Shown: positions 26,631 through 34,715 of the stretch, piece after piece
Layout: every line of letters begins with the position of its first letter
Numbering within the stretch: position 1 is the first letter of the stretch
From: Opitutia bacterium
GTDB lineage: Bacteria; Verrucomicrobiota; Verrucomicrobiia; Opitutales; Opitutaceae
Assembly: GCA_947472765.1 (NCBI GenBank)
Contig: CANJCM010000028.1
Span: 1-50,967 of the forward strand
Reading direction: 5' to 3'
Length of the DNA stretch: 50,967 nt
Notes under the pieces: generated by a model
The model's database searches: none
Told to the model about the DNA's origin: nothing
What the model saw: only the letters and a program-made list of their open reading frames with translations
Made by a program: the position numbers and the translations under genes

Positions 26631-27959
26631 TTACGTCATCTCCAATCCGCGGCAGGTCCCGGTGGATGAGGAGAACTTGTCTTGCTGCACTCCCATGCGG
26701 TGAAGCACGGAGAGATACACATTCGTCAGCGGGTAATTTCGCGTTCGATCGAAACCGAGATGCTGACCGTGCTTCCACCCGCCGCCCGCCAGGATGAATG
26801 GCAGATTATTGCTCAAGTGCGCATTGCCATCGGAGAAGTTTGATCCCCAGAGCACGTTGGTTCGGGTCAGGAGCGACTCACCTTCTTCATTCGATTCCTT
26901 GAGCCGATTCAGCAGTGCGTTGAACGCGCGGAAGTTTTCGCGATCGAGCGCATGGTGCTGCGCCAGCTTCTCCGGAGCTTTGCCGTGGTGCGACAAGCCG
27001 TGGTAGCCCTCGGTGATCGGAATGCCGAAGTTGCCCTGAATCGCGGGGGTGCCGGCCGCATCGATGAACAACGTCACGGCGCGGGTGGAATCGGTCTGAA
27101 GGACGAGTGCAATGATGTCGTACATCACCTTGAGCTTCTCGAAGAACTGGGCCGGGTTGCTGGGATCAACCGGCTCTTTCATATCCACCACCGGTTTCGG
27201 TTTCCGCTCCCAGCCTTGGGAAGCCTGGAGCCGGGATTCCAGTGAGCGCACACTGGTGAGATACTGATCCATCCTCTCGCGGTCGGTCGCACCGAGGGTG
27301 GACTGCAACTCCTTCACCTGGTCGGTAACCGTATCAAGAACACTCCGGCCATTTTCCAAATCCATCACCTTTTCTTCGATCTCTGACGGCGAGCCCTGGA
27401 CGAAGAGCTGCTTGAATACCTCCGCCGCCTTGTCTTCAGGGGGAATCGCCACGCCGCTGCCCGTGAACGAAAGGCTCCGCGCCCGCGTATTGAGCGACAG
27501 CGTCAAGGACGGGAATCGGGTGAGGGTTCCGATGTTGTCGGCAATGGCTTGGTCGACGGAAATGGTGTTGCGAAAACTGCTGCTGGCAGGATTCGGAGCG
27601 CCCGTGAGCCACGCGACCTCGGTCGGATGGCTGCCTTGAACCGAAGGCAGGGTGACCCCGGTGAAGACCGTCATGTCATCGCGATGCTCCTTCAGGAATT
27701 CCAGGTAAGGCGACGGTTGATATCCCCGCCCCTCGCCGAGGGGGTAAAAATTCTGCATGATATAACCCAGGTTATTCATGACGCCGAGCATCCGCCGCGG
27801 CTTATTAATTGCCGCTGCACCTGCCTGCGCGCGGGCGAATCGCGGCTGCATCGCGTCGAGCAGCGGGAGCGAAAGCAACACCCCGGTGCCACGCAGAAAA
27901 TGACGGCGGGACAGCGGCCGCCGGCTCGCTAGATACGGGAATCGCGCTTCGTTGTTCAT
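26631..27959 (-). CDS. DUF1552 protein with Tat-type signal (copy B)
   Basis: A 442-residue DUF1552 protein with a twin-arginine-like signal (PLSRRHFLRGTGVLLSLPLL). It matches copy A almost throughout: RMLGVMNNLGYIMQNFYPLG, SSFRNTISVDQAIADNIG, VTLFIDAAGTPAIQGNFGI, ITEGYHGLSHHGKAPEKLAQ and the same end SSSTGTCRGLEMT. The gene begins eight bases after the stop of DUF1592 copy C, so the pair is translated from one message. That two such pairs exist in one locus argues that each DUF1592 protein works with its own DUF1552 partner. Reaction unknown. Confidence 0.92.
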   Translation of the reverse strand: MNNEARFPYLASRRPLSRRHFLRGTGVLLSLPLLDAMQPRFARAQAGAAAINKPRRMLGVMNNLGYIMQNFYPLGEGRGYQPSPYLEFLKEHRDDMTVFTGVTLPSVQGSHPTEVAWLTGAPNPASSSFRNTISVDQAIADNIGTLTRFPSLTLSLNTRARSLSFTGSGVAIPPEDKAAEVFKQLFVQGSPSEIEEKVMDLENGRSVLDTVTDQVKELQSTLGATDRERMDQYLTSVRSLESRLQASQGWERKPKPVVDMKEPVDPSNPAQFFEKLKVMYDIIALVLQTDSTRAVTLFIDAAGTPAIQGNFGIPITEGYHGLSHHGKAPEKLAQHHALDRENFRAFNALLNRLKESNEEGESLLTRTNVLWGSNFSDGNAHLSNNLPFILAGGGWKHGQHLGFDRTRNYPLTNVYLSVLHRMGVQQDKFSSSTGTCRGLEMT

Positions 27960-27966
27960 AATTCGG

Positions 27967-30813
27967 CTATTTGTTTTGAAACAGAGGGCTCTGCACGATC
28001 GCGTCTAACATACTTCGGACGCCGAAATTAGTCGCCCGGGTTTGCTGTAGGATCTGTTCGACAGCAGCCCGATCGCTAAAGCGGATCGGCGCACCCGTGG
28101 CATACACGACCATCTGACGGGCAAGATTGCGTGCGATTTGCTCCTGATCCTGGAGCAGAATTTTCTTAAAATCCCGCACATCGTTGAACGCCCGGCCGTC
28201 AACCGTGCTGCCGCTTGGATCCACCGGCAGTGCGAAGTAATACGTCTTCGGCCAGCCGTTCTTGCCGAAGCCGACATCGGGCTCCTGGCCCTTGGCAATC
28301 GCCCGGTAGCGGTCACGCCAGCCGCCGAGAACGTCGAAGCTCTCAAGCGCAAAGCCGGGCGGGTCGATATTCCGGTGACAGCCTGCACAGCTTTCGTCCG
28401 CGCGATGCTTGTCCAGTTGCGCCCTAATCGTCGTCGCGCCGCGCACGTCTGGCTCGACGGCCGGAACCGATGCAGGCGGCAGGGGAATCTCATAGCCCAC
28501 CACGCGTTCCATGATCCACTTGCCGCGGAGGACCGGTGAGGTCGTGGTTCCGTTGGCGGTCAGTTTTAGCACACTCGCCTGAGTCATGATCCCACCGCGA
28601 ACGCTGTTCGCGGGCAACGCCACCCGGCGCAACTTCACGCCGTCGACATCCGGAACACCATAATGGGTCGCAAGCCTCTCGTTCAGGAACGTGAAGTCCG
28701 AATCGATGAGATAGCGGGCCGGCAGGTTCTGTTTCAGCAGTTCAGTGAAGAACAATTGAGTCTCCTCTACCCCAGCTTCCACCAGCGCGTCCTCGAGGAA
28801 GTAGTCGCCGTAGAGGTTCATGTCCGGCGTCGTGTCGAAGACCTTCCTTAATTCCAGCCAGTAATCGAGGAACGCCTGGACAAACCGGGCGGACTTTGGG
28901 CTCTCGAGCAGACGCTGCGTCTGTTGACGCAGGATTTCCGGGCGATGCAGTTCACCCCGCGCCGCCAGTGCGCGGAGTTCCGCGTCGGGCCCTCCGTTCG
29001 TGAGGAACAAAGCCAGCCGGGTAGCCAGAGCGAATTCGTCCAGCGGCCCATGCTGCCCTTCGTCGAGGTAGACAAATTGCTCGGAGGACAATACCGCAGT
29101 GTACATGGTCATCATCGCGGCCGCAAAGCCGATGCCACGATCGTGCCGTTGCTTGAACAGATTCAAGAATCGCTGGACGTCCGACTCGCGTACAGGATGC
29201 CGGTAAGCCCGGGCGATGAAGTTCCTCAGCAGCCGCTCGGCGTCGCCCTGCGGATCGGCGGATACCACTTCGACGGCCACCGTACCCTTCGGCCTGACTT
29301 GGTGAACGCCGACCAGCCCGGTGAATCGGCCGTACGTGCCGTCCGCGTCCGGCGGTGAGGGCAGCTGAAGTTTGACCCCGACGTTTTGCTCGCCCTCCAC
29401 CCGCCTCATCTTCAAGTCGCCGAACAGAAGCTGATACCCCGCGAGAGCGGGACCGTCGTACAGAGGACCCTCCACCTCCATCCAGCGAAACGCCACGCCG
29501 GGCTGTCCATCAGGTTGCGCCAGCGGATTCGTGTAATTGACCACGGCGGTCAGCCCTGGCCGAGAACGATAGAGCCTCGCCGCGTCTGTAATAATATACT
29601 GGTCCGCCTGGAGCGCGACGTTCTTCAATTCGAAGATCTGCGGCTCAGGCGTGAGATCGAACGTTCCAATTTTCTGTCCGGCCGACGGCGGCACCCGGGC
29701 GTAAACGTGGAGCGGCTCATCCCTCCGGCCCGGCGTGATATCCCGATGGTTGGACAGATACCATTCCGGCGGGCCAAGCTGCGGCGGTCCTCCCGGGCCG
29801 GCATTCCCCCCGCGTCCACCCGCCGCCGGAGTTGCCGCAGCCGCCTGCCCCGCCCCGTTTTGGGGCGCACCTTGGCCGCCATTGCCAGGTCCTCGACGCA
29901 GTTCGAGCGATCCCCCTGATCCCATCCAGACGGTGTAAGCACTGAAACGCAGATTGTATTTCCCGGACACCGGTGCACGGAAGCGGCTCCAGTTCGTGGT
30001 GAATGCGGTGCCGAAATCACTATGCGACCAAGCCATCGCCTCGATCTCCCTCGTGGCGGGATCGGAGTCCCCAACGGTGAGAGGACCTTGACGACTCAGG
30101 GCGCGCAGATCCGGACCGGAACCCAGAATAGGAAACCGGCCGCGGTCGGGCACGCCGTCCGTCGCGGTATACGCGTGATTTTCGCGCGCCCAATACCGCA
30201 CGGTTTTCGTGGGCCGTTTAAGCCATTCGGCAGCCATTGCCTCACGGACGGCAAGTTGCGCAGCGCTCATGTAGCGGGCCACATGAACGTGCGACACATC
30301 AAGCGCCTTGCTCACCTTGTTGAAATGAGCAGCCTCCCCGTCTTCCGGAAGTAGGTCTGCCACGCGCAGCGTTGGGATTTCCAGCAAGTCTCGCAGCGTG
30401 TTCTCAAATTCCGAGCGGTTCATCCGCCGGCGTTGGGCGCGTCCGTGTTCGGCGGCAATGGTTTGCTCGTATCCAGTAACCGCTTGTCCGACTTCCCTGA
30501 GAAATTCCGCCATTTCGCCCGTGGGCGGCCGCTTCTTCTCCTTCGGCGGCATCTCTCCACGCTGCACGCGATCGTAAATCCTGACCCAAGAGAGCAAGTT
30601 GCCGGCATCAGCCGGCGCAAATTCCATCGTGCTCAGGTCCAAGCCGGCCTCCTTGTCCACATCGTTGTGACACGAGGCACAATATTTATCGGTGAAATTC
30701 ACAACTCCCTCGGCTGGTGCTGCCGCCGTGGCGGGCAGGGCCGTTGACGAGACGGCGGCAACGACACAAAGAAAGCTGAAAATCGACGCGGTCGGCAGGA
30801 AAGGAATATTCAT
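27967..30813 (-). CDS. Haem-binding DUF1587/1592/1588/1585 protein (copy C)
   Basis: About 948 residues from the ATG at 30813, chosen because it opens a signal peptide (MNIPFLPTASIFSFLCVVAA); the frame continues 41 codons upstream over the promoter element. PSCyt1 haem motif CASCHND near residue 44 with GEMPPKEKKRP; DUF1587 (RRMNRSEFENTLRDLL); a beta-rich part (FRAPVSGKYNLRFSAYTVWM) broken by a long Gly/Ala/Pro/Gln-rich insert near residues 300-345; DUF1595 and DUF1592 (ARAYRHPVRESDVQRFLNLF); DUF1588 with the second motif CAGCH near 807; DUF1585. Closest in the window to copy B. Likely exported c-type haem protein of unknown reaction, paired with the DUF1552 gene that follows. Confidence 0.92.
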   Translation of the reverse strand: MNIPFLPTASIFSFLCVVAAVSSTALPATAAAPAEGVVNFTDKYCASCHNDVDKEAGLDLSTMEFAPADAGNLLSWVRIYDRVQRGEMPPKEKKRPPTGEMAEFLREVGQAVTGYEQTIAAEHGRAQRRRMNRSEFENTLRDLLEIPTLRVADLLPEDGEAAHFNKVSKALDVSHVHVARYMSAAQLAVREAMAAEWLKRPTKTVRYWARENHAYTATDGVPDRGRFPILGSGPDLRALSRQGPLTVGDSDPATREIEAMAWSHSDFGTAFTTNWSRFRAPVSGKYNLRFSAYTVWMGSGGSLELRRGPGNGGQGAPQNGAGQAAAATPAAGGRGGNAGPGGPPQLGPPEWYLSNHRDITPGRRDEPLHVYARVPPSAGQKIGTFDLTPEPQIFELKNVALQADQYIITDAARLYRSRPGLTAVVNYTNPLAQPDGQPGVAFRWMEVEGPLYDGPALAGYQLLFGDLKMRRVEGEQNVGVKLQLPSPPDADGTYGRFTGLVGVHQVRPKGTVAVEVVSADPQGDAERLLRNFIARAYRHPVRESDVQRFLNLFKQRHDRGIGFAAAMMTMYTAVLSSEQFVYLDEGQHGPLDEFALATRLALFLTNGGPDAELRALAARGELHRPEILRQQTQRLLESPKSARFVQAFLDYWLELRKVFDTTPDMNLYGDYFLEDALVEAGVEETQLFFTELLKQNLPARYLIDSDFTFLNERLATHYGVPDVDGVKLRRVALPANSVRGGIMTQASVLKLTANGTTTSPVLRGKWIMERVVGYEIPLPPASVPAVEPDVRGATTIRAQLDKHRADESCAGCHRNIDPPGFALESFDVLGGWRDRYRAIAKGQEPDVGFGKNGWPKTYYFALPVDPSGSTVDGRAFNDVRDFKKILLQDQEQIARNLARQMVVYATGAPIRFSDRAAVEQILQQTRATNFGVRSMLDAIVQSPLFQNK

Positions 30814-30853
30814 CGGCGGAAATGTGAACGGCGTTAAGGCTCCCCGTAGACCA

Positions 30854-30880
30854 AGACGAATCAGCGCTCGTCGCGGCCTA
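30854..30880 (-). promoter_or_regulatory. TAG-N17-TTCGTCT element (site G), upstream of DUF1592-DUF1552 pair
   Basis: On the minus strand: ATAGGCC, 14 bases, then TTCGTCTTGG. It lies 40 bases before the ATG at 30813, a normal leader length, which supports that start. Confidence 0.65.
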
Positions 30881-30977
30881 TCGAAGGCAAACATTTGCTG
30901 CCTACGTGCCGACGACGACGCATGCCGCCCCCGCAAGCCCGAGACCGGCCCACCGTGGTCGCGCTACGCCGGGCGGG

Positions 30978-31829
30978 TCAGAGCGCCCGGTAGAGGATGT
31001 TGCGATATTCCACCCTGAACGGCGGGCCGACGTGCATCTGGAAGCCGATCAGACCCTCAAGCACACGGGCTGGATCTTCGTCGATCAGGATGGCCATGAC
31101 CTTGCCGTTGATCACGTGGATAATCACCGAGTCGCGGGCTATGATGTGAAGGGAATTCCAATCGTTGATTTTCACCACTCCCTTGAGGGCGTCGGGATCA
31201 CCCACACTACCGACCAGCTTGAAATTGCGCCCACCGATAGCCCGGCTGAACAATCCGCGTGGCGAAAGGAAGCCTCGGCCACGCTCGTCAAAAATATTGC
31301 CGGTGTAATTGTTGATTAAGTCCATGTCGGCTTGGTAGCCCTTCAGTACCCATTTGCCCACGGCAGGCAGCTCGACACTGCGGTATTGGATGCCGCTGTT
31401 GGTGCCATTCAGGCGAAAATCGACCTTGAGCTCGAAATTCTTCGCTGTGCCGCCCCGCCAGATAAGAAAGCTATTGGCCTTCACGACCTTCTCCGGGGTG
31501 CTCTCACCCACGATCGCGCCGTCCTCCGCCCGCCAGAACGTGGTGTCCCCATCCCAGTTCGCGAGCGTCTTGCCATCGAAAATCGACACGAAACCGGCCG
31601 TGTCATCGGCCGGTCGGGGTGGCATCGTCATGACGCGCCCGTAAGTGGGTGCCGCACCGCCGCCCGGCCCGGCCGGGCCGCCGGGACCGGCTTTCTGGCC
31701 AGGAGGTATCTGGACCGCGTCACCCGCGGGCGGCTGTTGGGCCAGCAGTGTGGCAACCGCCACGAACAGGAGGGACGCGAAGCGAACGCGCCGGAAATCG
31801 GCGCAACGGGAGGTACAGGACGACTTCAT
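30978..31829 (-). CDS. DUF1080 protein, putative 3-keto-disaccharide hydrolase
   Basis: A 283-residue protein from the ATG at 31829, which opens an export signal (MKSSCTSRCADFRRVRFASL, then LFVAVATLLAQ). The frame extends 78 codons further upstream, but that part contains the promoter element and is non-coding. After a Gly/Pro-rich linker (about 45-65) comes a DUF1080 (PF06439) beta-sandwich: FVSIFDGKTLANWDGDTTFW, NFELKVDFRLNGTNSGIQYR, KGYQADMDLINNYTGNIFDE, WNSLHIIARDSVIIHVING, GLIGFQMHVGPPFRVEYRNI. Members of this family hydrolyse 3-keto-glycosides; that activity fits the dehydrogenase-like and isomerase-like genes of the locus. Monocistronic, with promoter site H about 215 bases upstream. 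Confidence 0.88.
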   Translation of the reverse strand: MKSSCTSRCADFRRVRFASLLFVAVATLLAQQPPAGDAVQIPPGQKAGPGGPAGPGGGAAPTYGRVMTMPPRPADDTAGFVSIFDGKTLANWDGDTTFWRAEDGAIVGESTPEKVVKANSFLIWRGGTAKNFELKVDFRLNGTNSGIQYRSVELPAVGKWVLKGYQADMDLINNYTGNIFDERGRGFLSPRGLFSRAIGGRNFKLVGSVGDPDALKGVVKINDWNSLHIIARDSVIIHVINGKVMAILIDEDPARVLEGLIGFQMHVGPPFRVEYRNILYRAL

Positions 31830-31953
31830 ATTGGGTGGGTGGAGTTGCGCTGGAACTGCGCGACGGTCGAATACAGTGGCCGGCGTAGGATTGCGCGACA
31901 GTCTCAGCTTGAAGGGCAGGAAAAAAACGGGCGAGTGGGTTCGCAGGGGGGCA

Positions 31954-32011
31954 GGCCGTGACGAGTTAGCGCAAACGTCACCACCCGCTGCGCTGCTAAC
32001 ATTTAACGGCC
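31954..32011 (+). repeat. 58-base palindromic repeat, copy 1
   Basis: An imperfect palindrome with outer arms GGCCGT/ACGGCC and inner arms GTTAGC/GCTAAC. It is a direct repeat of 32112-32169, equal in length (58 bases) and arm positions. It lies in the leader of the DUF1080 gene, downstream of promoter site H. Confidence 0.65.
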
Positions 32012-32117
32012 CGACCCCTTTGGATCTGCCGTCACCAGAACCAAGACGAACAAGCACCGTCAATGGGCTATCGAGCCGGCGATTTCGAGGGGTTCTTGGG
32101 TGAAGGGGTCGGGCCGT
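32006..32117. repeat. Perfect 15-base inverted repeat bracketing promoter site H
   Basis: ACGGCCCGACCCCTT (32006-32020) and AAGGGGTCGGGCCGT (32103-32117) are exact reverse complements, 82 bases apart. They are the facing edges of the two 58-base repeats and enclose promoter site H. They could form a cruciform or a binding site pair. Confidence 0.65.
32044..32070 (-). promoter_or_regulatory. TAG-N17-TTCGTCT element (site H), upstream of DUF1080 gene
   Basis: On the minus strand: ATAGCCC, 14 bases, then TTCGTCTTGG. It is the best match to the consensus together with site G. It lies between two copies of a 58-base palindromic repeat. Confidence 0.6.
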
Positions 32118-32169
32118 GACTTCTTAGCGTAAACCCCAGTGCCGCGGACGCCGCTAACATGTAACGGCC
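32112..32169 (+). repeat. 58-base palindromic repeat, copy 2
   Basis: Outer arms GGCCGT/ACGGCC and inner arms TTAGCG/CGCTAA, in the same orientation as copy 1 and 158 bases from it. The middle differs between the copies while the arms are kept, as expected for a structure-forming repeat. Confidence 0.65.
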
Positions 32170-32308
32170 GCCCCCTTAGGACCGGCTCGCGGACGGTGTG
32201 ACCGGTCGTGGCCGGATGCGATGTATATAGTCCGTTCGAGCCCCGCCAAAAATCTACCAGCAGTCGAACTCGCAAAATTCGCGCGTTGAATTTGGAGTCC
32301 CTTGTCGC

Positions 32309-33127
32309 TTGAACCGGCGCGTGCGTTTTCCCGGCCCCTGGCGTGCTTCTGCTCTGCTCCTCATCGGACTATTGTTCCTTTCATCGATGTGGGCCGCGAA
32401 CGTCGCGGACGATCGCGAGCGCGGCGCGAAACTTTTCGATGGCATGTGTGCCACCTGCCACGGCATCGGCGCCACCGGCGGCAGCGCGCCTCCGCTGAAC
32501 CGCCCGAAGCTCGAGCGGGCGGCGACGGATGACGCCTTTCGCGTGATTCTCACCCAGGGAATTCCCGAACGCGGGATGACGCGCGTCGGCCAGCTCAACG
32601 ACAACGAGCAGCGCCAGATCATCGCTTACGTGCGTTCGCTGGGTGCGACCGCGCCGGCACCCGTCCGCGGCGACCCGACCAAGGGAGTTGAGATCTATCG
32701 GCGGCTCGGTTGCGCCACCTGCCACATCATCAACGGACAGGGCGGCGCGGCCGGTCCCGAGCTTTCTTCGATCGGACAGCAGCGCGGGTCCGCCTACCTG
32801 CGGCAGTCTGTGCTGGATCCCGCCGCAACGCTGCCACTCGGATTTTCCGGCGGTTCTGTCGCGGCCGCGGGCTTCACCCGCTACCTGCCGGTGCGGGTGG
32901 TGACGACTCAGGGCCGCGAGGTTCGCGGTTACCGGGCCAACGAGGATACCTTTACGCTGCAGGTCCGCGAACTCGACGGGGCGCTGCATTCGTTTCGGAA
33001 GGCGGACCTGAAGCAGATCGAACGCTTAACGGGGACCAGCCTGATGCCGGAACTCGTAAAGCAGTTAGCGCCGGCCGAACTCGACGATCTGATTGCCTAT
33101 CTCGCCCGCCTCGGGACTTCACCATGA
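32309..33127 (+). CDS. Exported dihaem cytochrome c
   Basis: A 272-residue protein from a TTG at 32309 with a GGAG 12 bases upstream; the signal peptide follows (WRASALLLIGLLFLSSMWAA). The first cytochrome domain has CATCHG near residue 47 (GAKLFDGMCATCHGIGATGG) and a distal Met in IPERGMTRVGQL. The second has CATCHI near 134 (GVEIYRRLGCATCHIINGQG) and a beta insert (VVTTQGREVRGYRANEDTFT) of the kind seen in Verrucomicrobia and Pirellula haem-binding domains. Its last codons overlap the ATG of the PQQ dehydrogenase gene (ATGA), so the two are coupled. It most likely takes electrons from that dehydrogenase. No TAG-N17-TTCGTCT element precedes it. Confidence 0.9.
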   Translation: MNRRVRFPGPWRASALLLIGLLFLSSMWAANVADDRERGAKLFDGMCATCHGIGATGGSAPPLNRPKLERAATDDAFRVILTQGIPERGMTRVGQLNDNEQRQIIAYVRSLGATAPAPVRGDPTKGVEIYRRLGCATCHIINGQGGAAGPELSSIGQQRGSAYLRQSVLDPAATLPLGFSGGSVAAAGFTRYLPVRVVTTQGREVRGYRANEDTFTLQVRELDGALHSFRKADLKQIERLTGTSLMPELVKQLAPAELDDLIAYLARLGTSP

Positions 33128-34710
33128 AATTCGCCGGACTCTTTGTCGCACTCGTCATGGCGGCGGTCGGTGCCCTCGCCGGCGAAGTTCCGTTCAGCCG
33201 GATTGTCAACGCCCACGCCGATCCGGCTAACTGGCTGACCTACGGCGGCAATTACCAATCGCACCGCTTTTCGCGTCTCGATCAAATCAATCACGCGAAC
33301 GTTGCGAATCTGCGGACTGCCTGGGTCTACCAGACTAAGCCCGGCATCGTTGAGACTTCGCCGATTGTCGTGGACGGCGTCATGTACCTCACCGAGCCAC
33401 CGAGCACGGTGACGGCGCTGGATGCCGCGACCGGCCGACTGCTCTGGTCCTGGTCGCCGTCGCTCCCGCGGGATGTCGTCGTGATCGGCTCGCCGCCGGT
33501 GAATCGCGGCGTGGCGATTCTCGGCGGGACGGTATTCGTCGGGACAGTCCACGGACACCTGGTGGCGCTGGACGCCGTGTCCGGAGCCGTGCGGTGGGAC
33601 GTGGTGGTGGAGGACAACCGTCAGGGCTACTATCTGACACTCGCGCCCCTCGCATTGGACGGACTTATCGTCGTCGGTGTGGCCGGGGCCGAGGCGGGCA
33701 TCCGCGGCTTCGTCGATGCGTATGATGCCGTGACAGGTCAGCGCCGCTGGCGGACTCATACGGTGCCGGCACCGGGCGAAGCAGGCTTCGAGAGCTGGGC
33801 GGGCGAGAGCTGGCGAACGGGTGGCGGGTCGACGTGGCTCACGGGTTCGTACGATCCAAAGTTGAATCTGTTGTACTGGGCGACGGGCAACCCGGCACCG
33901 TACATGAATGACGACAGCCGCGCCGGAGACAATTTATACACCTGCAGTGTCCTCGCCCTGAATCCGGCTGACGGGAAAATCAAGTGGCACTTCCAATTCA
34001 CGCCGCACGACGTCCACGACTGGGATGCAAATGAAACTCTCGTGTTGTTCGACGCGGTCGTGCAGGGCCGGCCGCGCCAGCTGCTGACGCAGGCGAATCG
34101 GAACGGATTTTATTATGTGCTCGATCGCGAGAACGGCGAGTTTCTCACCGGCACGCCGTACGCCAAGCAGACTTGGGCCGACGGTCTTGATGCGAAGGGC
34201 CGGCCGATTGTCCGACCGGGAATGGCGCCGACAGCGGAGGGCACGCTCGCCTTCCCGAATGGACAGGGCGCGTCGAACTGGCAGAGCGCGAGCTACAGCC
34301 CGAAGACGGGGCTGTTCTATCAGTGCGCCCGGGAGATGGGTTCGATTTACTACAAGGGAGGCGCCGAATACCGTCCCGGAACTTCTTATCGCGGCGGAGG
34401 GGCGCGTCATCTCTATGGCGAAGACGCCTACAGTGCCGTGCGCGCGCTCGAGGCGACGACCGGACGGCTGAAGTGGGAATTCAAGCTGATGACGCCGGGC
34501 TTCACGAGTCTCCTTTCCACGGCCGGCGGTCTCGTCTTCGGCGGCACCGAGGAAGGCAATGTTTTCGCCCTGAACGACGAGACCGGCGCAAGGTTGTGGG
34601 ATCTCCAACTCGGCGGGCCGGCGCGGGGAATCCCGATGTCTTTTGCGGTCGACGGACGGCAACATGTCGCCATCGCCGCCGGCAACGCCCTCTTCGTATT
34701 CCGGCTCTGA
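33124..34710 (+). CDS. PQQ-dependent dehydrogenase (quinoprotein alcohol dehydrogenase family)
   Basis: A 528-residue protein from the ATG at 33124, which opens a signal peptide (MKFAGLFVALVMAAVGALAG). A longer frame from 32710 is a shadow of the cytochrome gene. The beta-propeller repeats are clear: VVDGVMYLTEPPSTVTALDA, GRLLWSWSP, FVGTVHGHLVALDAVSGAVR, GGGSTWLTGSYDPKLNLLYW, GNPAP, TPHDVHDWDANETLVLFD, FYYVLDRENGEFL, GLVFGGTEEGNVFALNDETG. The Asp of HDVHDWD lies where the family has its catalytic region. The vicinal Cys-Cys that normally precedes VNRGVA is replaced by Ser-Pro-Pro. It would oxidise an alcohol or sugar in the periplasm and pass electrons to the cytochrome encoded just upstream. 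Confidence 0.92.
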   Translation: MKFAGLFVALVMAAVGALAGEVPFSRIVNAHADPANWLTYGGNYQSHRFSRLDQINHANVANLRTAWVYQTKPGIVETSPIVVDGVMYLTEPPSTVTALDAATGRLLWSWSPSLPRDVVVIGSPPVNRGVAILGGTVFVGTVHGHLVALDAVSGAVRWDVVVEDNRQGYYLTLAPLALDGLIVVGVAGAEAGIRGFVDAYDAVTGQRRWRTHTVPAPGEAGFESWAGESWRTGGGSTWLTGSYDPKLNLLYWATGNPAPYMNDDSRAGDNLYTCSVLALNPADGKIKWHFQFTPHDVHDWDANETLVLFDAVVQGRPRQLLTQANRNGFYYVLDRENGEFLTGTPYAKQTWADGLDAKGRPIVRPGMAPTAEGTLAFPNGQGASNWQSASYSPKTGLFYQCAREMGSIYYKGGAEYRPGTSYRGGGARHLYGEDAYSAVRALEATTGRLKWEFKLMTPGFTSLLSTAGGLVFGGTEEGNVFALNDETGARLWDLQLGGPARGIPMSFAVDGRQHVAIAAGNALFVFRL

Positions 34711-34715
34711 CTTTA

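Noticed and set aside
31954-32169. 58-base palindromes as integron attC sites
   Set aside because: Size and fold are similar, but the ends do not fit the RYYYAAC and GTTRRRY core sites, and there is no integron integrase or cassette array in view.
32229-32262. ATAGTCC ahead of the cytochrome gene as another TAG-N17-TTCGTCT site
   Set aside because: The bases at the fixed distance read AAAAATC, with no match to TTCGTCT.
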